A stretch of 64,000 nt of DNA from Agapetus fuscipes. Its lineage: Eukaryota; Arthropoda; Insecta; Trichoptera; Glossosomatidae. Of the stretch, positions 10,797 to 21,000 are shown piece by piece. The stretch lies in assembly GCA_951799405.1 (NCBI GenBank), contig OX637345.1:11594001-11658000 (forward strand), read 5' to 3'. Numbering within the stretch: position 1 is the stretch's first letter; each line of letters opens with the position of its first letter. The notes under the pieces are model-generated. The model worked only from the letters and a program-made list of their open reading frames with translations, ran no database searches and had not been told where the DNA came from. A program made the position numbers and the translations under genes.

Positions 10797-11097
10797 CTGA
10801 TTTATTTGGTGAGCGGTGTTTTTGTGTGTATCACACCTCAAGAGCCCTCTGCGAGCTTGGTCGTCGCTGTAGAAAGCGCCAATTCTCAAGCAAGACCCAG
10901 TTGCTATACTATAAGGCTGCATGGACCTTTAGTGACCGGTCTTTGGTAAAGGTTTATGAATTTTTCAACCCAGCAAAGAGAAAGTTTGAAAATATAAATC
11001 GTATATTTTTTGTGCTCCGCTGGGATTTGAACCCACAACCTTCCATTTACGAGTCCGAGGTGTTACTTACCACTGGACTACGGACCGGTCAATCTTT
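10797..11097 (-). repeat. SINE-B, near full length
   Basis: Minus strand 5' to 3': tRNA-like head with A box (GGTCCGTAGTCCAGTGG) and B box (GGGTTCAAATCCC), a body with TGACCGGTCACTAAAGG, then the 3' end CTTGAGGTGTGATACAC and AAATAAATCAGCC. That 3' end matches the CR1/L2-like LINE 3' end at 41,060-41,140. Confidence 0.75.
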
Positions 11098-11139
11098 TAT
11101 TTGATTACCTATCTACAATTTTTTTTTTTTTTAAATAAA

Positions 11140-11395
11140 AAAATATAGATTCGTGAAGAGGAATGCAATTCACCAACCTACTGCCTGGCTAGAAAAAGTT
11201 ATTTCATTATTATACATTTTTAATGAATTATCAATTAATAATTACCCAATGACATCTGTTGAACCAGGGTCAAAGTTATGGTCAAATGACCCAAGCGAGG
11301 GATCGAACCAGCGTTATTCTATTTCAAATACGCTTGAAAGATCAGCCACTTGACTCTTTCGGCTATAACACCGATGTCTATGATTCTATCATCGT
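11140..11395 (-). repeat. SINE-C copy
   Basis: Shares GAGGAATGCAATTCACC, TGACATCTGTTGAACC and GGGTCAAAGTTAT with copies at 13,668, 16,825, 35,365, 43,430 and 63,300. The right end inverted has a tRNA-like B box (GGTTCGATCCC). Confidence 0.6.
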
Positions 11396-11419
11396 AAACC
11401 AATCTTTATCTCTAATCTA

Positions 11420-11660
11420 TGTTGCCAGTTAGGGCTCACATTTAATGCACGCCCACAACCAGACATGTGCAAGTTCGCCCTTACATGTGCTGCATGTGCA
11501 ACTAAAAAAAACAACGCAACTAAGCTACACATATAGATATAGTGTAACTTCTTGCCGCGTTAGCTCCAAAGGTTTTCCATGTTTGGCGAGTGGAACTTAC
11601 TAATTTTTGCAGGTAAGGGGGCCGGCCTTACGCCAACCTCTTCAGTTGAAGATCGACCCG
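11420..11660 (-). repeat. TAIL fragment followed by SINE-A fragment
   Basis: 11420-11510 is inverted TAIL (CATTTAATGCACGCCCACAA). 11513-11660 is the SINE-A 3' half (ACGCAACTAAGCTACACAT through AGGTAAGGGGGCC). Confidence 0.55.
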
Positions 11661-12051
11661 AGACATTTTAAATATGAAATATTTCCAAATAAATTAAATT
11701 AAAATTAAACTCAATTAAAATTGTAAGTTCTAGCTGCGTAAATTGCCATAATCTAAGTTTTCCATATATAATCTTAGTTGAATTAACATTTGAAAATAAA
11801 TGCATGCCACAAGATGTGAGGTACGTCCTGTGAGCTGCCGCTGCACACTCTCTCTGCTTTAGATTTTCCCTTGATGATCCATGCTGTAGTTTCTTTTTAG
11901 AAATTGAAATGAAAATGTTTGTAAGAGTTGTTGTATTGTGTTTAGGTGTGTGTGCGTGTGATGGTGGGGGTGAGCAGGCAGTGGGGGCAGCAGGCCGGGC
12001 CCCCGCCCCCGCCCAGCTGACCGTCCCTGCCCGCCACTAGCGCCGCCCAAC

Positions 12052-15000
12052 ATGCTGGCGGCGCCGGGCGCTGCGGGGGACGCCGCGCACGCCAAGAACG
12101 TCTCCGTCACCACCATCAACATGAGCGACACACCGCCAATCACCAATGGTAAGAGCGCGCCACAAAACATACCTTGCTTAACTGTATTTAAGTCCTCGTA
12201 AAACAATGCGCCACCAAGGGACTGAAGACACTGCTTTTCTCCAGAAGCGATGGCGCCCTTGAGATGGTCCTGGACCATTAAATGGCACCACAAAAAATAA
12301 ATCCTCCATCATCATCATCATCATCACTATGTATGTCCCAGAGGCGCTATCCTACTAAATTCCTTACACTTTGGATATCCATACAAGTCAGAGATTGCGA
12401 GGGTTTGCGAAAGAACTCCATAGATAAAGAATCACAGTACACCTTATTTTTGGACACGAATCGCCAGCTCGTCGCCTTAAGGTCGTAAGGAATTCAGCAG
12501 AATAGCACTTCAGAGCTATGTATGGGGGACACTATATAGGGGGTAGGCGGGGGACTTTGAGACCTGCATGCAACACTGCTGTGAATAGGCTCAGGGTTCG
12601 CCGCAGGAGCAACACGGCCAATTATTTGGATTGTGTCTTTTGCATTGCCAGCTGTCTGCTGTGGAACGCCTTACCACATGAGCTGAGAGCTGTGGAGAGT
12701 GCAGATGCTTTAAATCAGGATTAAAGATATCTGTTCAGGTGGGGCTATGGCTCTGCAGTGTCCTTGCAGTGAACTCACAAAACGGCACTAAAAATAATGT
12801 GAAATTATTATTAAAAAGACTCATATGTACTGATGATGATTCCTCTTAGTTGGTAATGATTTTGTAATTGGCAAAAGCATGTCAAAGATACTAAGTGTGG
12901 AATGGGAAGACCGAGGAAAGAATTGAATAATCAAATAAGCAAGATCACAAATAACTGAAATCTGCTGAGTGTGAAAAAGGCAAGAGCATGCATGAAGCGA
13001 GCCATACAATTACAAGTGCATTATTTTTCTAACTAATAAACATAAAAAAAGAAAACAAGAAAAGGATTCATGAACGGTTTTGCTGAGATCATTTTGTTTT
13101 ACGACTGTGAAACCTAGACCATACAAAAATACGAAAGAGACCGCCTTGAGGAATTTGAGATGTGAATTTGGAGGATGATGACCAAGACATCATGGGTCGA
13201 AAAATGTCCAAGGAAAAGGTTTTGCAGGAAGTAGAACTTCATCCCGTTGGAACAATACACTCTAAATGTTTCAATTCCTTGGTGTTTGCTGACCCTGTGT
13301 TGTGCCGTTTTGCAGGACAGCTGACTTACAGCGCCAACGGTGTCCGCATCAGCGTGGCCTCCTCCGGAGCCGCTGCTGCAGGCGGGTGTGGAGGGGGGGG
13401 AGGTGGACCACCAACTCCCCAGCAGAACGCCCCGACATGGCAGGACGAGGACTCCAACGATGCCGAGGTCTCCAACATAGACTTCTCCCATCTGCCCTAT
13501 CAGGTGAGCATAATCTTCAAATACCTGAAAATGGAGTCATTACAAAAAAGTTGAAGGAAAAATTGTGAACAAAACTTTGAAAAAGAAACAAAATTTCTAT
13601 GAAAGTGTTGGGTATACCACAGGGATCACTTCTTGTCCCCATATTACTTCCTTATCTTTTTTAAAAATCAATTTACTAACCTACTTTATCTGGCCAGTAA
13701 AATGTATTAACATCATCAATTAGTAATCACGAAATGACATCTGTTGAACCTGGGTCAAAGGTATGGTCAAGGGCCCAGATGGGAATCGAACCAGCGTTAT
13801 TTTATTTCAAATATTGATTGATAGGTGACTTGGCCATAAATAAAAAAATGATAATTGTTTGAGCCTCTCGAGTTGCAAGGTTTGTTTTTTTGTAAGTATA
13901 CATGCAACATGTGTAAGTGAGAACTTACATGTGTCTGCCTGTGGGCTTGCATTAAATGTCAATATATATTTGCAACTTAGATTATAGATAGATGTGAGAT
14001 TTAAGCAACGTTTTATCCTCGGGGTAGTGAATTGGATTTTGCGCCCCATGTTTTGACTGTTGATTTTGCCACATCAGGTGAACATGCGCACAAAGAAGAA
14101 GCGCCCCTCCTCCAGTAGTGCCGCCACCGAGGTGGACGGCGACAGGGAGAGGGAGAGGCCCATGTCCTGGGAGGGCGAGCTCTCTGACTCCGAGATGCTG
14201 GTGGACCAGGAGGCCACACCCACGCTGCAGCAGCAGCAGCGCAGCCACAGCATGAACAGAGTGAGTGACTATTTATCAATCATGTTTTGATTGGCGGTTT
14301 TGTTGATTAAAATTCACACCATCAAAGACAGATAGCTCTGAACACAACTTGTGCACTAGAGAATACTGAAATGAGTTTTGAGTGTGATTTTGTAGCTCGA
14401 AATTGTCCATTTTTTTTTCAATTCAGTAGTAGTAGCCAAGGCTGAGAATATGCAGCGTACTTTTTGTTCTGCATCTGTTCTTTATTTTGAATGCAATTTT
14501 GACTATTTTGGGCTTTGGACTAATTCAATCATAAAATATATTTGTGGCAGATTTTTGACTGACATAAGTTCAGTGTTAATGCTCATTTCATACTGGATCC
14601 AGTATTAAAATAATTGTATCTAGTCCGGTCGATAGCTCAGGTGGTAGAGTGCTTGCATTCTATGCCGAAAGCTCGGGTTTGCATCCCACCGAGGGTGTCA
14701 GAAATGATTTCCCGTTTCGGTGTTTATTTCAAACCCCAAAATAAAATACCGGCAAGGTTTACTCAGCCTTCACAAGAAAAGAGTACCAGCCCCCTCGGGA
14801 GCTGGGAACCCCCCACTTCAACTGAAGTGGTTGGCGTAAGGTTGGCCCCCTTACCTGTAAAAAGAAATAGGTTCAACTCGCCACATGCGACACCTTCGGG
14901 GATAATGCGGCAAGAAGTTACACTGTATGTGTAGCTTAGTTGCGTTTTTTTTTTTTTTGCGTATCTTGACTGCACAGCAGACCTTTAAAAAAAAAATTAC

Positions 15001-18000
15001 ATTATATTTTCTTGAGCTTGCAATAAAAACCAAGACTGGCGCAATAGGCTTTAAAATAATTAAATCAATGAGACATTAAATGTCCAAGTCTTCTCACTCT
15101 TAGGTATTAAATAGTATGGGGACAAGGTGTGATCCCTGTGGCACGCCTGAACATTTTTATCTATATTATTTTTGTTTGGCTTTCAGGTTTCAGTTTTGGC
15201 TGGAGACAGCTTACTGGAGAAGTCATCTGAGGAGTCTGGAGGAGCATCGGAGCAGGTGATCAAGAACATACCCTCGGCCATCATCCCTCAGGCGCTGAGC
15301 ACTAAATTGGCCACTGAGGCCCAGGCATTGGCGTGTAGAAGAGAACAGATGTGCCATAAACCTGCAGGTATGGCTGCCCTACATTGTTTTTTGTTTGTGT
15401 GTTGTTAAGGAGTTCCAGGGTCTGCATCCACTTTCATCAAAGGCTTTTGCCATGTTTCTCCAACTCATCTGACAATATGTGACCATAATCATGTGTAAAC
15501 TAAGTGACAGGAAGCAAGTGAGACTCTGTTTTATTTAGAACTGAAGATGCATCTCTGAACTACGACCTGTATCAAGAGGTTGATGTCGTTCGTTCAATAA
15601 AAGTCAGCAAATTGCATTGGCTGGGTCACACCCGGCAAATGGACCATTGGAGCTTGTGGTGACGAACCCAAAGACCAATGTAAGAAAATCCAGATTAAAA
15701 TGACTAGACCATCAACATCCCGCTAGAAATGACCAAAACGTATGCACAGTTGCTTCCACTTCTTCCTAGAAAGCCATTGATTTCCATGGGAACACTTATA
15801 ATGAGTTTATTTTTACAAAAGTGTTTTTTTTTTAACTTTAAATGAACTCTTCAAATATAACATAATGTTGTGTCTGACAGAAGGTTAAAGATGGACTCTG
15901 TTTTGAATGTGTTTGTTGTTGCAGAGGGGAAGCCGGAGCTGCCGCTGCTGGTGGACAAGCTGCTGAGCGGCTACTCGCTGCACAGCACGCCCAGCAACTC
16001 CCCGCTGCTCACCCGCCACCACAAGATCCTCTCCAACCCCAGCAGCGACTCCGCCATCCACTCCATATACACACAGAGGTGAGGGACCAACCTACTGAGA
16101 TGCTTTCAAGATAAACAATGTGGAAAGCAAATGTCCTTTCTTAATCAAAGATTTTTTATCTCGAAAAGCATATGTCACACTTTATGGGACTATATTCCTA
16201 GCAGCCAATACCTGTGTGGTGTCAAAATTTTGTCTATATGCGTACCTTGCTATATTTTTTCAATCGATTTTGCAGGGTACAATAGAGTCGACAAAAATTC
16301 CATTGGCCAAAAAATTTTGACCTTAAATAGTATGGGGACAAGATGTGATCCCTGTGGCACACCTAAACATTTTTAGGATTCAGTGTTGACCTTGATATCT
16401 AATTTTTTCTTTGATGGAAGGATAGTATTGTTCTTTTCCTTTGCTCAAGGGAACTGCAGCTTCAAAATGAAGAGTTTGTCAATTAAAGTTGATTTTTGGC
16501 AATGTTTCAGTGTGTACAGCAGTCCAGGGGCCAGCCCGGGCGCCACGAGGCACGCGCCCTACACACCGTCGCTGTCACGCAACAACAGCGACGCGTCGCA
16601 CTCCTCGTGCTACTCCTACAGCTCCGAGTTCTCGCCAACGCACAGCCCGGTGCAGGGCAGGCACACGCACGCGCATGGGCACCCGCACGCGCATGCGCAG
16701 CACGTACGCCAGGGGGACGCCAGCCCTGATCCTGATGACAGGCATCTGCACCATCAGGGGGTCAGCCGGCAGCAGCTCATCAATAGGTACTTAACGTGTA
16801 CAACATGCTCGCTTCTGTGACTCTTTTTAAAAAAATAGATTTATGAACAAGAGTGCAATTTTGCCTGGCCAGAAACAGGTGTTTACATCATCAATTAATT
16901 ATTCATTATTTAATATCTTAATGAATAATGAATTAATAAGTACCCAATGACTTTTCTGTTGACCCAGGGTCAAAGTTATTGTCGATAGGACAAATGGGAT
17001 TCAATCTTGCGCTTGTTTCAACGCTAATTTGAGTGCCAACATCATATCCGCTTGACCATCTTCCAAAACATTGCTCATGACAATAACGATAGTCTGGAAC
17101 GTATGGTTGTGGTGATTTTAGCCATTGATATAGCACAGATTTGTGCGCTTAAAATTTTCCATTGCAATCCAGTTGACTCGTTTCAAAATGACCTGTAGGA
17201 ATGAATAGTTTTTTTGTATGGTTATGGCTTTGCATTGAGTAAATTACCAAATGGGAGTAGAAAAATAAAGTTATTGTTCTTCCAATAGGGAGAGCTCCCT
17301 CCATTAATCAAGATAGTATTGAAAGTAGCAGATAGTAGAGTATCATCTAAAGTGTGATATGAGTTAGAAAACCACCATTCTCTTTACTGTAATGAAGAAT
17401 ACCATTTTAGTTATGTAAAGGTTATTGCTTTGAAACATTCTTTGCTTCCCAGTGTTGTTAAAGTGTAAGAATAAAGATTTTTGAAATAGACATAGTCGTG
17501 AGTTAGACTGTTTCTGATTATTTTGACACAGGAGGTCTGTCCCCAAGGTCTATCGGAACTGAAGCTTCTGGACTTTATGCCCAAATCAGCGTTGACAAAA
17601 ACTGTTCAGTCCCGATTGACCACAGCAAAAGATCCCGGGAAGCAGCTCTCTAGTTTCAACCGCCAGCTGATGTCTAAAACTCTTACCCGGTTTTTTTGTC
17701 CACAGTCCGTGCCCCATTTGCGGGGACAAGATCTCTGGCTTCCACTACGGCATCTTCTCGTGCGAGTCGTGCAAGGGCTTCTTCAAGCGCACGGTGCAGA
17801 ACAGGAAGAACTATGTGTGCCTGCGCGGGGCCAACTGCCCGGTGACTGTGGCCACCAGGAAGAAGTGCCCCGCGTGCAGGTTCGACAAGTGCCTGCACTG
17901 CGGCATGAAGCTGGAGGCCATCAGGGAGGACAGGACCAGGGGCGGCAGAAGCACGTACCAGTGCTCCTACAGCCTAGGCACGCTGAGACACGCCACCAGC

Positions 18001-21000
18001 CTCAACTCTGTAAGATATCTCATTGTCATCTTCTAAAGGCAGTGCTTTGTTGTCTGTTGCCATGTGTCTCTGTTAGTTGCCCATCTTTTGTAAAGACAGT
18101 GCCTTGTTGTTCTAACCATCTGTCTCTGTTTGTTGCCCATCTCTTGTAAAGACAGTGCCTTGTTGTTCTAACCATCTGTCTCTGTTTGTTGCCCATCTCT
18201 TGTAAAGACAGTGCCTTGTTGTTCTAACCATCTGTCTCTGTTTGTTGCCCATCTCTTGTAAAGACAGTGCCTTGTTGTTCTAACCATTTGTCTCTGTTGG
18301 TTGCTATCCTCTTGAGCTGCGAATAGGACGAGACATCTATGAGCCACTTCAAATCCTGGAATCACAGTATTCTTGGGCGACCTCTCAATTGTCTTCCTAA
18401 TTTTTTCCTTTGAAGATGTTACTAAATAAGAGGCTTTGTGTAATCAAGTGTCCTATTACTTTACTTTTCCTTTTGAAAATGTGCACGCAAACATTAAATC
18501 TTTCGTAAATATATTTTCTTCTGTTATATGTCTCCGTTGGGCTTGCTTACTTCTCTGTCCCTTTTCTTCACAATATCGAAATAGTGAAATCAGGTCCTTG
18601 AGCTTGGTGCTGACCTCTGTCTGAAAGAGCTCAAGTGATTTGCTAAATTTAGTCAATCATCTTTTTCCCCTTCTCAGCCTTTCTCAGTCGACTCCTAGAC
18701 TTAGGGTTCCTCCAATCGTCTGCATGCTTTTCAATAGGCTGCTATGTTCAGCTTTTGTTAATTTGACTTTTCAATGTTTCGTTAGAGGGAGTTAGCAACA
18801 AGTCACCACGTTTGTCAGACGCGTTGGTGGCCCAATCATCATTCATACTTTTTAGATGGCCAAACCATTTGATCAGTTGTTTTATACTGCCTTATAACAT
18901 TGCATATTTTGTTCACCAGGTGAATGGTCCAGTCTCGCAGTTCACTTACCGCTCTCAGCAAGATCTTCACGTGGGTCTGATGGCCGTCAAGGCTGAGCCT
19001 ATGTACGGCGACACCAGGAGAGTTCCTCCGTTACTGCAGGTATGTGGGTGTGACCTTGAAAGAACGATGGAAGAGTGACCTTGGCTTGACTCTCCTGTCT
19101 GTAAAATTGTCAGCCAGGTGTTAAACAAGTGTTGCAGATTATTATTGTGAGACCTACCAATACTTGCGAAGAGCTATTCAAACAATAAAGAGGCATTTGT
19201 AGATCTGGAAGTGTTTTGACCCATGACAATGTCTGTCCTCACGGTGCTGAAGAAGCCAAATCAATGCTTGAGCAATAACAATGGGATGTTTTCAAGCACC
19301 GTCCAACAAGCTTGAAATTATTTTTGTGGTCCATTACTTTTTTCTTCTTTTTTGTCTTCCTTTTTTTGCTTAAGATTCGTTACTATGTGAATCACTTCAT
19401 TAGAGCTCTGCTACCTTCCAATTGAATTTGAATTACTGTCATATATTATTGCTCTTGTAACAATGAGAGCTTACCTAGAGTACTTGCTGCGAAAGTACTC
19501 CGGTTCATACCATTTATCGTCGGCAACCACATTTTATGCAGTTTAAACTCTCTTCTTTTCAGTGAGTTTTTTGTTTAAATGACTTCCCTATGTAGTGGCG
19601 TATGATATGCACAAGTTTTGACAATGTTTTTAGCGTCATTGTAATGTATATAATGGTATTCTAACAGAGCGTATAGTCCCAATCTCAGAAGCCAGCATGC
19701 TTTTATTCTTACTATAAACACCCCCATATACTATTATCTGTTAATTCCTGAACAGGCTATATGGAATAGATTGGAAGCATGCATATTTTTCCTTTTGTTT
19801 TCAGGAAATCATGGACGTGGAGAACCTGTGGCACTACACTGCCTCGGAGCTGGTGCGCCTCAACAAAGGAGAGTCCCCTGGATCGGGACGGTCGGCATCG
19901 TCTGCCAATTCCGGGGCCGGTCCCTCGCTGGTCACCAATCCTCTGCTGAGAGCGGCCGGTGTTCCAGCCGACAGCAATCCAGACTTCCTGGCAAATCTGT
20001 GCAACATTGCAGACCACCGGCTGTACAAGATAGTCAAGTGGTGTAAGAGCCTGCCCCTCTTCAAGAACATATCGGTGAGTTGGATATGCTTTTCTGTCTA
20101 AGATGGGTAAACATTGTCTCTTCTTTGATCTGATGATGATGACTCCTCTTAAAATATACTGTTCTATGAGAATTTTCACTTTAGACTGGTCCGTAGTGTA
20201 GTGACTAACACTACGGATCTGTAATCGGAAGGTTTGATTTCCGGCGAAGCAAAAAAACTATGTAGCATTGGATTTGCAAAATATGCTCTTTGTTGGTTGC
20301 AAAATGCATTTGCTTTTACCAAAGACCAGTCACCGAAGGTCTATCCAGCCTCTGGGTATTGCTTGGGAGTCAGTAAGAAGAATTGAAAATTTTGCAGAAG
20401 TCTATCTTTTTTAATTCTATTTTTGAAACAGTAATTGATTTCCTACTTTAAGAGAAAGACAGATAGCAAAGGTACCTTCAAACTTCGATGTCATGCATTG
20501 ATGCTTATGGTACTGAGTGTAAGTCTGCTCATGACCAGAGGCGGCTCCTCAATAAAAATGTTGGCAGTTCATAATTTCCGCAAGTTCATTTTTTCTTGTA
20601 TTTTTTTTGCTTTGAATGGAAATTGCAAGAAATACGTAAATATATATTGTTTTATTTAGTTATTAAAAACTCAGGTTTATTTTCACTTTTTTTTTTTTTT
20701 TTAAAGGACACAAACGTTTTCGACTACACAGTAGTCATCATCAGGTCTGTGTCCTTTAAAAAAATAATAATAAAAATTGAAAATAAAACAGATTTTTTTT
20801 AAACTAAATAAAGATGAATTTTCACAGTGTTAATGCACCAACCATCCAAAATATATTGTTTTATTTACGTATACACGAGTAAGTACCTACACCCGTTTTG
20901 TTGCATAACAAATAAGCGTATTTTAAGCTCGTACTTACAGTTACATATTTGAAATGGAAATCCATCCGTCGCTCCTTCGCTTGAGCGAAAGCCTCAATCA

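Noticed and set aside
14624..14700. tRNA gene
   Set aside because: Good A and B boxes, but the sequence is the head of a dispersed SINE-A found many times with the same downstream body; also rejected at 42,938 and 33,830.
16489..16794. Alternative long frames overlapping HR39 exon 6
   Set aside because: They are other-frame readings of a GC-rich coding exon; only the frame coding [11 protein letters not shown] fits the splice phases.
19220..19290. A ninth GVPQGS-like segment (minus strand, SAP-stop-GQTLSW)
   Set aside because: Too degenerate to separate from chance; not counted.
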